Assembly (NCBI GenBank): GCA_015680685.1
Contig: MNCI01037811.1
Coordinates: 162,358 to 226,357 of the forward strand
From: Gnetum montanum
Lineage: Eukaryota; Streptophyta; Gnetopsida; Gnetales; Gnetaceae
Length of the DNA: 64,000 nt
Direction of reading: 5' to 3'
Shown piece after piece: positions 35,801 through 45,853 of the stretch; position 1 is the stretch's first letter, and each line of letters begins with the position of its first letter. The translations under genes were made by a program, and so were the position numbers. Under the pieces are notes generated by a model. That model did not search any database. It was not told the origin of the DNA and worked only from the letters and a program-made list of their open reading frames with translations.

Positions 35801-37260
35801 GTATCCAACTGAAGAGTTTCCCATGAGGTTTTCAGCAGGATTATACATCAAGGCATAATGGCCTTTTACAACATATAGTGAGGGCGCTTCAAAACAAGCA
35901 CTAAGAAAAACACCATACATCAAGCTTGGCCTTGTCACAGGGTGGGGCATAGGCCTACAACCAGGAGACAACTGAGTCATATAGGCAATACATCTAGCAC
36001 TTTTGAGTGCATACAACCGAATTGAGAATACCACAAGGGTATATTTCACATACCCAAGGATAGGAATACATTTATATGAGAACATACATGGTATTTGGGA
36101 ATGCTACCCAGGCCTAGAAGGCTATAGAACAAACTACCCAAGCCCATCATAGGCTAGAAGATTTAGGCCACAAAGAGCATACCATGAAAGGACCATGCTA
36201 TTTTGAGAAAAACATGTCTCTGTCATGAAGCATAAATGATCATCTATCATTGCACCACTATCTCAAAAGATACATGATCTACCATCACACTAAACCCACT
36301 ACATGGGTAACATCGAATAAAAATGATTCGAGACATGAATGCAATGATTGAATAATGAAACACACCAACTGAGTATCCACCATCCTTCCATAGTGGGACC
36401 TCATTGCATTGGTCACTCCTAGGCCATCAGTATCTGGCATGGTCAAGGATACCATTTCATGCCATTTACTAGCCCAATATCTGTAGGGTCTAGGACATAT
36501 CACCAACCTCTGTTAGTGCTCCCCCAACACAGAGAGGCAAACAAATCATAATGTACCTGCTGATCCATCACAGCCAAGGTACTGATAAATCCACAGCCCA
36601 ATGTTGGGNATCAAGACCTCAGCAACATGCATAGAGATCAATCATGCAAAACATTGATGAAGGAATTAGATCCCCACTCGAACAAGGCTCACCAAGAGCA
36701 CGTGTCCAAAGGACCTCCATCCTGAGGTACTTGGGAACCATCTTGTCCCAATTTGTATTTTCCCATACTCACTGTATCTAGGCTAATTGGGAGTACCAAG
36801 GATATCATATCCTGCACAATTCAACAAATGCCATCTTGAAACATGTCATCTGGGTGGAAACTAAAGCGGAGACTGGGTCCGATTCATCCCAGATGAATCA
36901 CTGGAGACCTGAGATGAGAGCTCCTTGAGCAACAAAATTCTTGAGTTGCCGGTAGAACTCCTCTCAACCATATCACATACAATCACAACTAGTCCAACCA
37001 CAAGTAAACAAGTGGAGGAAACCAGCACAATGCCATCGTTTATATCCTCATGGAGAGAAACATACATCAGTTGCTCACAATTTCTCATCTGTCCCCACAT
37101 AAAGAGCATAGAACATTTCCATCAAGCAACTCTTCAAAAATACATAAGGATATGATCCTAGATCACCTAGGTATCAATCTAGAGGGACCCTTAATCGAAC
37201 AACCTCTATGGAGTAAGACAACCAAAGAGCACAACCATATCACAACACAATTTCAAAAAT
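32888..37260 (-). other. Internal region of the LARD-like element
   Basis: 4.4 kb without recognisable retroelement protein. The largest open frame is 182 codons on the minus strand (32960-33508, Trp/Cys/Leu-rich, MMRKRECAWYQCTWNQ at its start). Others are 133 codons (35684-36085) and shorter. None has a match I recognise and codon content looks incidental. Base composition is richer in CA/CC words than the surroundings, and one ambiguous base (n) is at 36609. Confidence 0.6.
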
Positions 37261-37274
37261 GCTCTGATGCCATT
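37261..37274 (-). other. Primer binding site of the LARD-like element (tRNA-iMet type)
   Basis: On the minus strand, two bases after the LTR end, TGGCATCAGAGC. This is one base different from the usual plant TGGTATCAGAGC complementary to initiator tRNA-Met. Confidence 0.85.
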
Positions 37275-37857
37275 TGTAAGAACGTTGCCCCGACGTTGTT
37301 CGGCACCCCAAGGAATTCACGAAGATCCAATGGATCTGGGGCAGAAGACTTGGGGAATACGCCTCAAGTAAGCCAGCATCTCATGAGTGAGTGTAAGCAG
37401 AAGCACAGCTTCTGAACATACATGACAATGCACCTCATGGAGGGTGACCAACTCCAGAACGAGGACCAAGCAAACAAGCACACACACAACCTTGTAGACA
37501 ACATCGGTGGGAGGGGAGACAATGCACCTACAAGGGAAGGTGCCTCACCCCCAGATCCCTCACGATTTGGTACAAGGTGTGGCCTGGCGCCGCACCAAAA
37601 TTATCCAGTCTTGGCTACCTACATATCTACGACCACCGTAGAATCAGGGCTATGTAGTTCTCCACGAAGAAGAGGGGAATGAAGAGGACTTAGAAGAGAG
37701 TTGCAACAGGAGGGTGTCCTGTTGCTAGCTTGGTACCACCAAGCCGGGCTGGGTTTTCTAACACTTGAGAGTCACCCGAGGGTGCCTCAGAGTGTTCCAT
37801 GGCCCCTGAACCATGGGGAGAGCCCAAGAGAACCACCACTCTGGGACACCTCTCACA
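37275..37857 (-). repeat. 5' LTR of the LARD-like element
   Basis: 583 bp, TGTAAGAACG ... CTCTCACA on the plus strand. It keeps more CpG and CHG sites than its partner at 32291-32872. Confidence 0.92.
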
Positions 37858-37862
37858 GAAAG

Positions 37863-38560
37863 AGTGCAAAAAAATTTTCACCTTGATGAGTTTAAGGTGA
37901 AGATGCAAACACCTTACTCAATGTTATTACATGAATATGATTTATTACTTTTAGAAGCATAAGCCTTATGACAATTTATTATATACACTCATAGCTTACA
38001 TATCTCAAGGCAAGACAAATTCTTTAAAGTAGTTCATGAGGATTCATAAGACCATAGTTGATATTTTTAGGGAATGTAAAGGTTGAGAAAAATGAAATAT
38101 CTCGTAGGAGGACATGTAACAAAATCCTAAGCATGTTCACCAACCAGTCAAGCAAAAGGTGTTAACACAAATGTGGTATATCTAATAAACTAGATTAGAA
38201 GCTTATGGTCTCTTAGTTGCTATTCCAATTAAGTATGAGAATATTAATAGCAAACTTTGCTTAAATTCTTATCATCTTAGAATTGAAAGTGAGATGGATT
38301 CAACTCTCTTGAGAAGAGCACATTGGTAGGTTGTGCAAGTCAAAAGCCTTTGAAGAAGTGTTACATGTGTTTCTTTCTTGTTTTGTGACTACCCATTTAA
38401 GACAATGCTATAATGGTATAGCAAAGAACTTGTATGATTTGTTTTTGCTACCTCATTTTGTGTTTGGCCAATTTGTAGAGTCTATCTTTATTTTTCATGA
38501 AAATGTAACATCTATCCAAGAGATCCTATGAGTCTTTGGATGTAATAAAGCTTCAATTTC
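37863..38560 (+). pseudogene. Second LINE-like reverse transcriptase, part 3 (after the LARD)
   Basis: Resumes after the LARD target duplication. Frames give GVKMQTPYSMLLHEYDLLLL-like text (near 37895-37945), a THSYISQGKTNSLK patch, and LRIESEMDSTLLRRAHW near 38275-38325. These follow the order of the region downstream of reverse transcriptase in plant LINE-like genes ('LG(v)x-x-x-P' and 'LRiE...RaHw'). It ends indistinctly before 38560. The pieces at 18780, 32033 and 37863 are one broken gene. Confidence 0.45.
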
Positions 38561-38569
38561 AGTTAAGAT

Positions 38570-38690
38570 TTTTTTATTATATAAAATATCACTTTTGTAA
38601 CTCCATTTTGACCATCCTCCAATTTTATTTCCTACATCTTTATCACTTTTGTATCCATTATTATTTATAAATTTTTTGAGAAAAAAAGGG
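38570..38690 (-). repeat. Short LINE fragment
   Basis: On the minus strand a patch reading GGWSKWSYKSDIL corresponds to the RTE segment ARWSKWG..SGILCD at 5700-5755. The fragment is about 70 bp. The remainder up to 38690 is AT-rich. Confidence 0.4.
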
Positions 38691-39177
38691 CTAACTTGAC
38701 GATGGCATCTTATAGGTTATTATCAAAGTCCTTAATCTTGAAAGCCTCCAAGGCCACCACAAATGGCTGTCAACCTGGACAAAAATTCAGATTTTTTTTG
38801 TACATAAGGACTGCCTCTTCGAAAGTATGTTTTTCTTAATTTACTTCTTGTTACTTTCTTACATTAGTTCTTTGTTAGTTTGTTTCACGACCAACAGCAG
38901 TTGAATTTGTTAGTTTGTTCCAAATATTATAATTATGCTTCATATGGGGTTATGGTAGCTGCAGATTGCTCGGTCTCAACTTTCAGCACAAAATATGGGA
39001 TTTCAAATGGAGTATTTAGTATGCAGAACTTTCTTTAATTTGTATGGCATTCGTAGAAAGGATTCCTTTCGTAGGCAATTACTTGGTTACATTAACATAG
39101 GCGCACTTTCTCCTGAAGAAGGGACAGATCAGAGGAAGGTGCACAAATAATTTCTTATAATTTGCAGAGAAAAAGTC
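38691..39177. other. Unassigned stretch
   Basis: Contains a TTTGTTAGTTTGTTTC-like repeated word (38872-38925) and otherwise nothing recognisable. It looks less decayed than the retroelement sequence around it. Confidence 0.3.
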
Positions 39178-39318
39178 TTTATTACACATCACGAGACAAA
39201 TGGCTGACGGGAAGGGATCCCAATCAATTTCACACCCTGAACCTTTCTTTCATGGCAGCTAAGGCTGTTATAAAGTGTTCAACGTCAGCCACAGTCCCAC
39301 AGCTGATCAAAAATCCAC
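39178..39318 (-). pseudogene. Possible last exon of an unrecognised gene
   Basis: On the minus strand an open segment ends with VADVEHFITALAAMKERFRV and TGA (39230-39232). An acceptor-like TTTGATCAG lies just upstream (exon start near 39302), and a canonical AATAAA is about 50 bp past the stop (39178-39183). The composition looks like ordinary protein and unlike the decayed retroelements. The upstream exons cannot be found: the next 140 bp are a tandem duplication. It could be a gene remnant, a captured fragment or a true 3' end. I do not recognise the family. Confidence 0.3.
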
Positions 39319-39319
39319 A

Positions 39320-39462
39320 ATGAGGTTGAAAACATTATCGTTACTTTTGCACGTCTAATTCAATACCAACGTTCTGAAGCAAATCTACCATGACGTCGAA
39401 AACATTATTGTTATTTTTGCATCCAATACCAAGAAACGACGTTCTGAAACGAATCTAATCAG
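39320..39462. repeat. Two-copy tandem duplication, unit about 72 bp
   Basis: Units share GAAAACATTATYGTTAYTTTTGCA, ACGTTCTGAA(G/A)C and AATCTA(C/A). The first is at about 39320-39393, the second at 39394-39462. On the minus strand both contain a GTAAC-type donor-like word, so the repeat may involve an exon-intron border of the candidate gene next to it. Confidence 0.6.
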
Positions 39463-39494
39463 TGGTGGGACATACCAGTCATTAAGGAAGTGCA

Positions 39495-39790
39495 ACATTT
39501 TGGGGGTGGGGGGGAGCGGGTTGGGAATGTTGGAACTTTTAAAGGAGTGTAATATAGTTTGATTAGAACTTTATAATTCAGTATTGTTCATCAAAATTGA
39601 ACTTATGAGCTGGAGCTTTCAAATCAAAACTCTTATCACTAAGCTGACACCTAATTCAAATAAGCCAAACAACAGTAAAAATTATAAACACTCACATGAG
39701 TATCTTAAGTGCACTGCTCTGAAATTGAACCCCTTTTATGGCTACATCATATGATAACTGTTTGCATATTCAGGTGATGTGATGGCATTG
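39495..39790. repeat. Dispersed repeat family R1, copy 2
   Basis: A G-rich run (TGGGGGTGGGGGGGAGCGGG, about 39499-39518) then TTGGAACTTTT and a segment matching 16880-17215, including ATCTTAAGTGCACT and GCATATTCA.GTG.TGTGATG. Unclassified. Confidence 0.45.
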
Positions 39791-41045
39791 TTTTTCAATA
39801 ATTTTCAGTTTTCCCACGGTGAATTTATTTTTTTTAAACGTGGCTAAGTGCGTGTTTGGTTTCATTAATGTGCTTGGGAATTATAGTTTTTAGTAAAAGA
39901 TTTGTTTAGTTGGCTGAATTATTGTATTCTGGTGCTACTTGCTGACTGGACTTAGTTTTTTATTCTTTTTATTCTTTACTAACTCAACCCTTAAAGGTGT
40001 CATCCATTTAGATTGACGAACCTTTGTACCACATCTACATGGATACAATCAGAGACTATTCTTCAAACAATTTGATGTTCCAGCGAAGCTTCATTATTTA
40101 CGACGCTAAAGCAAACAGACCATTAACGACTTAAAGTGTATAAGGAGCGTTAGTTCCTTAGCACTAATTAAACTTGAACTGAAACAATATTTGACTCACG
40201 CTTTGCTTGCTCTCAGGACCTTTTCCGGGACGATTCCTTTTTATAAATACGTATTACAAAAGGTGAAGGCAATGATTCATGTATATAATCAAGGTTGTAC
40301 AAATAGGCAGCAAGCCATTGCTTAGGTCCAGTTCTGACCCCAATATCTATTACCGGTTCTAATGCCGGACGTAGAACATTCCGATGGGTTTAGAGTCAAA
40401 TACTCCTGGGTTGGGCTTATTGAGCAAGACTTTTCAAAGGCAGCTCGCAAAATCTAACAATTTCACTCTTAGTGCCATGAATCCATTTCTAGACTTCCGA
40501 AGAATATATAGATTAAAACTTAAAAGGTTGGGTTGCCTTGGTACTCATTCTTATGATTTGCCCTATCGTTATGTTCCATCCATTTCCCCATTCACTATCA
40601 ATGTAATATCAATCCTTCTCTTTACTAGAGAAGAAGGCTGTACGAATGGATCAGGCTCGGACGGGACCACGTAATCAAATCGTCACACAAAACTTAACTG
40701 AGCCTTATTGGCAGGTTTATTCTGTTTTTTTGTTTTGTCATGAACAAGAACTCCATTATTATACACTCACAATTGGCGATCGGTCTATCACCCAATCCTA
40801 CTCAAGCTACTAAATCAAGTTATGAGGCAAGTGACTCTTTCTGTTAACATTGAGGGGCTCATCGAGTCTTTCCGCTCGGGGTCGTTCCTCCATCTTGCAC
40901 ATTTCCGAATCATGTTTGCCACCATGACAATGGGAACATTACGCTTCAATTATTGGAGTTGGTCTAGCTTCATATTTGTCAATTAATTTTTAGTTCACAC
41001 AACTTTAGGCTGAGAGACTACGATGCTTTAATGCTACCTATGGAC
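39791..41045. other. Unassigned, less AT-rich segment with a 96-codon open frame
   Basis: Contains an open frame on the plus strand at 40384-40674 beginning MGLESNTPGLGLLSK. It has no recognised domain and may be chance. The interval 40340-40980 has more balanced composition and fewer decay signs than its neighbours (for example GGATCAGGCTCGGACGGGAC near 40648). It might be organelle-derived or part of an old gene, but I cannot show either. Confidence 0.25.
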
Positions 41046-41270
41046 AATTTCCCTACTTGGCTGACCTGCCTCTTCCTATTATTGCTTCAAATGAAGTGGC
41101 TCACACACTATCCAATCTCTAACAATTAATGCATTATGAGAATGACAACGACTACGATGAATTTCCCTACTTGGCTCACCCGTCTCTTTCCATTATTGCT
41201 TCAAATTAAGTGGCTCACACACTATCCAATCTCTAACAATTAATGCACTATGAGAATGATAGACTTTCAG
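41046..41270. repeat. Two-copy tandem duplication, unit 114 bp
   Basis: Units at 41046-41159 and 41160 to about 41270 both begin AATTTCCCTACTTGGCT and contain TCACACACTATCCAATCTCT and AACAATTAATGCA. Only a few substitutions separate them, so the duplication is fairly recent relative to the surroundings. Confidence 0.85.
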
Positions 41271-41689
41271 GAAAAATGGATAGTTCTTAAGTCCTATCAT
41301 ATCCACTTTTTCGAGAAAACCTTGGGAAAACACTTTCTATGAGAAGCCAATGCATCATTACTACATGGGCTTTGCTCCTATTTGATTCTATCGAACACAC
41401 AACCAATTGTTATTATTTCATTAGTTGATTTTTAGAATCGCTCTCACACTATCTAATCATGCTTTCATAGGGTGTGCTAGATAAACTTGGGGTTTGCAAG
41501 CTATAGATCAAGGTATTGTATCCATTCTAAAACACCATGAAAGAATTCCTTATAAGGTAAGAAAGGCTTATTTTGCGTAGGTATCCTTTCTTTTTCCGGT
41601 AGAAAAATTAAACTAACTATACATACCTATTACATATAGCTTACATAAAACTTCTATAGGAGTTTAGGTAACAAATATCAATATGTTAG
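41271..41689. other. Unassigned stretch
   Basis: I see no gene or repeat structure here. Confidence 0.3.
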
Positions 41690-43400
41690 ATTAACATACT
41701 CATCAAAATTGAACTTGTGACTTGCAAACCCAAATCACATGTTGTAACCAATAAAGCAATGCCTCATTGACATTATATGTATTATTGGACAAATTTGCTA
41801 CACATAGCATGAAATTCAAATCCATATTCAATGCAACATGCTAAAGCAATTGGTATCATTTTTTATTTTTATTTTTGAGAAAAACATGTTCCTCATCTTC
41901 TAATTGGGGAAGTCAGAACCTAAAATAATTTAATTATATGTGCACCCCGAGTTATGGGCTTGATTCCAATTGCTAGCATTTAGCTATAAAAGTTCCACTT
42001 ATAGTATACTAAAGTTTCATATTGGCTATATGTCTAGTAGGAACATATAGTCATTTAGTTTTGGTTTCATTCATACCAAATTCAATAAGGTCTCAAAAAT
42101 GCAATTATCTTTGCACTATTGGATTAAGAAAATGAAACATATTTAGAAAGCTCCTCCCTTTCGCAAAATTCGTATTTTTTTATGACACTTGTCTTAACCA
42201 TGTGAGAATTATTTGTCCTTAATGTCCTCTTTGTAGAAGTAAAAACTCATTTTCTCATTTTTAAGTGTCCTATTACTCAACATATTTAGAAATGGATATC
42301 CAGAATTTGTAACAATTTTCAACCAAACATCAATGAAATCATTCTTGGTGATCAACTTGCTTTTTCTGCTTTGGTTTTTTTTTTTTTTTTTTGTCATTTG
42401 GAAGTATCTTCGACTACTTGTTCTCCACTCTATTTGGAAACTTTCGTGTGAAGTCATTTTCCAGCAACAAGAGCATAACTATGATCTCTCTTTAGGAGAT
42501 AAATATCAAATTCTCAAAGATGTCACTTTTCAACTATAGCTTTAAGTAAAAGAGCTCCTTGTGAAAGCTAAACAATTTATTTATTTTCTACAATATTAAC
42601 TTACTTTTTTTGGAGGCTCAAAGATGGGAAGTTTTCAATTTTTATTGCAATTTGTTCATTATTTCTAATCAATGAATTCTTTTGTTTTTAGAGAGAGAGC
42701 TTTCTTCTTCTCTTTACAAGAAACCCTTTTGTCACAAGTGAAAACCTATGAGGGTGCTGCTAAACAAGGGTAAGGCCTATTCCTTTCCTACCTAAGAGGA
42801 GAGGTTTTTTAGGCTTAGTTGTAAAGATGAAAAACCTAAAAACACATTTCCAAAACTAGTGGGCTTTTTACTTAGACTCCCTCTCTAGTGATATGATATA
42901 CTTTGACTTTTAAAAAATATTATTTTCCTTTTTCTTAGGTCCAAGACCCTTATCCCACCTCCTCCCCCACCCCATCATGTATTTGCCTTGTAGTAAAACC
43001 AAGGGAATATAATGATACCTCAAATATGGCTTGAATTGATGACATCTTTCTTGCAAATCCTCATCCTTAATTTTGAAGTTGTCAAAATTAGAATGATAGG
43101 TGGTTTAAGTGATTATCTTATTATCTTTTTAGGCAAAAGGTTACTAGTTTAAGTCACACTTGAAGCATTGTTATATTCAATATTAGAGTTTCAAAAAACT
43201 TAAGCAAAACGTAATAGTGTGTTAAAGCAACAAATTTACAAGCCACATTCTCTACCCAATGCCTCATCTTCAGTTTTAACTACTATTATATAATTTGCAT
43301 AACCTATGAACCAAGTTTCTATGTTAAGACATCAATATTATCAAGAACTATTATTATCATCCTAGCTTTGTCCCAACCAAATATCTTAGGCTAAATAATG
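41690..43400. repeat. Dispersed repeat family R2, copy 2, ending in a LINE tail
   Basis: Shares scattered patches with 15820-16660 (GAACTTGTGACTTGCA near 41710, GCTATATGTCTAG near 42026, CAAGTGAAAACCTATGAGGG near 42738). It ends in TTATTATCATCCTAGCTTTG at about 43350-43395, the complement of an RTE 3' tail. A 19-T run is at about 42372-42390. No coding sequence was recognised. Confidence 0.35.
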
Positions 43401-43619
43401 AAGACGAAACCATTTTATAAAAAGTATTTTTAAATAAATTCTAATAGACAACTTTAAAGAAATTAATTAAACCTTGCTCATCCATTAGCCTTATTAGAAT
43501 CTAACTGTGATAAAATGAGCATTGAAACTTAGATGAAGAGGGTCAATTAATAAGCAATTTCTGACGAACCTATAAGACAAAATTTATGGAATGAACAAGA
43601 AATTTACATGCATAGATAA
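43401..43619. other. Unassigned stretch
   Basis: AT-rich sequence. It may hold the outer boundary of the copia LTR, which I could not fix. Confidence 0.3.
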
Positions 43620-44037
43620 CTAGAAATGCACAACGCAGAAGCAAATGGAACTAACCTTTAGACATTGATGCCTTAAATTGGCACTCTGCAATGATGGTGT
43701 ATGCAACCTCTAAGCATCTGTGAAAGGAACCAGAACTGCAATCCTGCTATGATTCATGGTGCCTTTGTTCTCCCATCAAGAACAAATTTATAGGCCATAG
43801 AATTGATTACCATGAGAAATTAGAAAAAATTAAGAGACCTAATGCCAACGCATAAAAAATGCATTACTAGATATGGAGACCACCTTGATGCGTTAACTAA
43901 CGCATAAAAACCCGTTAGTGGATATGGAGGCCACCTTGATGCATTAACTAATGCATAAAAACATGTTAGTAGATATGGAGGTTGCTTGATGTGTTAACTA
44001 ACACGTAAAAACGCATTAATGAGTAATGCATGCTACA
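43620..44037 (-). repeat. Probable 3' LTR of the copia element
   Basis: On the minus strand the LTR appears to begin TGTAGCATGC at 44037, after a purine-rich GAGATGAAGTCGAAGAT (44038-44054). The TATA box CCTATAAATTTG is at about 43785-43796. U3 between them holds the palindromic minisatellite listed separately. The inner (3') end is not certain; about 43620 is a guess. No second LTR is present because the element is truncated at its 5' side. Confidence 0.5.
43841..44020. repeat. Minisatellite of palindrome-bearing 51-bp units
   Basis: About three and a half units of 51 bp (CTTGATGCGTTAACTAACGC is the start of one). Each unit contains an inverted repeat around a central AC: GCGTTA-AC-TAACGC, then GCATTA-AC-TAATGC, then GTGTTA-AC-TAACAC. 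The arms differ between units yet stay complementary within each unit. It lies in U3 of the copia LTR, upstream of its TATA box. Confidence 0.85.
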
Positions 44038-44325
44038 ATCTTCGACTTCATCTCCGTATTTAATCAATTCCAAAGTTTAAGAAATAAATGCATGAATCAT
44101 GGTGATAGTTCCTCTTAATGTAAGTATTATCTTCTATGTATTACAATGCATTATCTCTGAAACATAATTCCTTATATGGTAACTAGCTTTATGAATAAAC
44201 CAATGTTCATTTTGGGTCTTTCCATATGTGAATTTTCTCTCATAATTGTATGCGCAAACCATATGATAAAATAGCACAACTGAATAAGAGTTTCATTAAG
44301 ACTGTAAAGTTGTACATACAGCAAA

Positions 44326-44769
44326 TTACATTATGGAACTAAGTCCCATCCGAACTACATGATCCTTAAATGACTTCGATGGCATTCCTTTTGTCAAAGG
44401 ATCAACTATCATGAATTTAGTGCATATATGCTCAATAACCACTTTTTTTTCCTTAATGCATTCCCTTATGCCTAAGTACTTTATGTCAATGTGTTTACTT
44501 CAATTGCCACTTTTATTATTCTTAGCCATAAGTATAGTAGCTGAATTGTCACAAAACATTCTTAATGACCTAGATATAGAATCCACAATTCTAAGCCCTA
44601 ATATGAAACTCTTTAACCATACACCATGTGAAGTAGCCTCAAAACAAGAAACAAACTCTGCCTCCATGGTGGAAGTAGCAACCAAAGTTTGCTTTCCACT
44701 CCTCTAGGATATAGCTCCTCTAACTAGCATAAAAACATAACCAAATGTTTATTTCCATGAATCACCATA
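44326..44769 (-). pseudogene. Ty1/copia RNase H, C-terminal part of pol (after element E)
   Basis: Copia RNase H: FGYVFMLVRGAIS.RSGKQ, VATSTMEAEFVSCFEAT (44500-44685), MFCDNSATILMAKN, then KYLGIRECIKEKKVVIEH and FMIVDPLTKGMPSKSFKDH, ending MGLSSIM, TAA (44326-44328). This is the canonical end of plant copia pol. The reading frame continues from the part at 49360 once element E and one copy of its target duplication are removed. Confidence 0.9.
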
Positions 44770-44774
44770 GCCAG

Positions 44775-45687
44775 TGATGAAGTGTCATTCAGTCAATGTG
44801 TTGACTGGGCTGCGTATACGGGGCCGCATATATGTGGCTGCGTCGACGTGGGCCCGTCGACGTAGCCTCCCTACATCGACATGGCCCCGTTTACGCAGCT
44901 GCCTATCCCAGCCTATCAATAAGAGGGCCTTCTACCTCATTTAGGCACCTTTTGAGTAGTTGTAGCGAAGCTCTTGTAGTTTGTTCCTACAGGAGATAGA
45001 ATATTTTCCAAGTGCCTACAGCAGGTGTAAGAAAAGTGATTGGCTCTTTATTCGAGCGTTGATGTATCTGAGCCCATTGGCGTGACGGTAATAAAGACAA
45101 ACTATTCAAGCATTCCTTGCAACATTTGGACTTAGCTATTTTATGCATTCAATTGTTTAATAAGTTTATGCTTTATTAGTTACTCGTTAATTACTTAAGT
45201 TTTTGTTATTATGATTTCAATCGCTATTGTTCATTCGTAGTTCTTAAAAGCCATAAGTACGACCATCTTGAACATAACTCAAACACTTGGTAAACCCAGT
45301 GACGCTTAACGTCTGGTAACCCAGAAGTGTTAGGAGATGCTCAGGACGTGCTCGGAAGATGGGACCAAATACTTATGTTAAGAATAGTTAAGGTTTAGAT
45401 TTAGATAATCTTAGATTAATTAATATTCTAGCCTTACTTTCCAAGATAATTAGCTGCCCAAAAAGATAATTAAAAAGCTATAAAAATCATTAGCCTTAGT
45501 CTCACTTAACCATCGTAAATAGAACCTCACAAGTGAGATTAGGATGACAACAACCGTTCTAACCCAAGGTTTCACTGGTTAGAGTCTGGTGTATGTTAAG
45601 TGCTTACAGTTTGTGGATTTTGACTGAGTTGCGCATGAACGCTCGTGATTCGTATGGTTGGGCGTAGGGGTACCTAGCTGCTCATCA
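44775..45687 (+). repeat. 5' LTR of element E
   Basis: 913 bp, TGATGA to TCATCA. U3 has paired GTCGACG words around GGGCCC (about 44841-44862) and CATCGACATGG. A weak TATA (CTATCAATAAG) is at 44913-44923, the position of CTATAAATAAG in the LTR of A. Confidence 0.95.
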
Positions 45688-45688
45688 T

Positions 45689-45706
45689 TGGCGTCGTTGC
45701 CGGGGA
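45689..45706 (+). other. Primer binding site of element E (tRNA-Asp)
   Basis: TGGCGTCGTTGCCGGGGA lies one base after the LTR. It is complementary to the 3' end of plant tRNA-Asp with about one mismatch, the usual primer of Athila-group elements. Confidence 0.92.
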
Positions 45707-45853
45707 CTGTTAGTCTTTCATGCGTCATCTAACCTTAGTGAGATTATCATTCAAGTCATTGAAATGGACCCAGGATAGAAATATTTACGTACGCTAGGGA
45801 AATTTAAGTAAATAGTAAGGTACACCGATTACATGAACCATCTAACGTCCAAC

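Larger units (their letters stand above)
32291..37857 (-). mobile_element. LARD-like LTR element without recognisable gag or pol
   Basis: 5,567 bp on the minus strand: 5' LTR 37275-37857, primer site complementary to initiator tRNA-Met, a 4.4-kb internal region, polypurine tract, 3' LTR 32291-32872. A perfect target duplication GAAAG is at 32286-32290 and 37858-37862. The LTR ends are TGT...ACA. Hand count gives about 51 differences in 583 columns between LTRs. The internal region has only short ORFs and none resembles gag, protease, polymerase or integrase, so it fits a large retrotransposon derivative mobilised in trans. The primer type separates it from the Athila elements and would fit a copia or other Ty3 partner. 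Confidence 0.93.

Noticed and set aside
35684-36085. 133-codon minus-strand ORF as a gene.
   Set aside because: Same reasons; it overlaps other open frames on the opposite strand and matches nothing I know.
43841-44020. The palindromic tandem units as a CRISPR array.
   Set aside because: The genome is plant nuclear, spacers are not unique, units drift and there are no cas genes; it is a U3 minisatellite.
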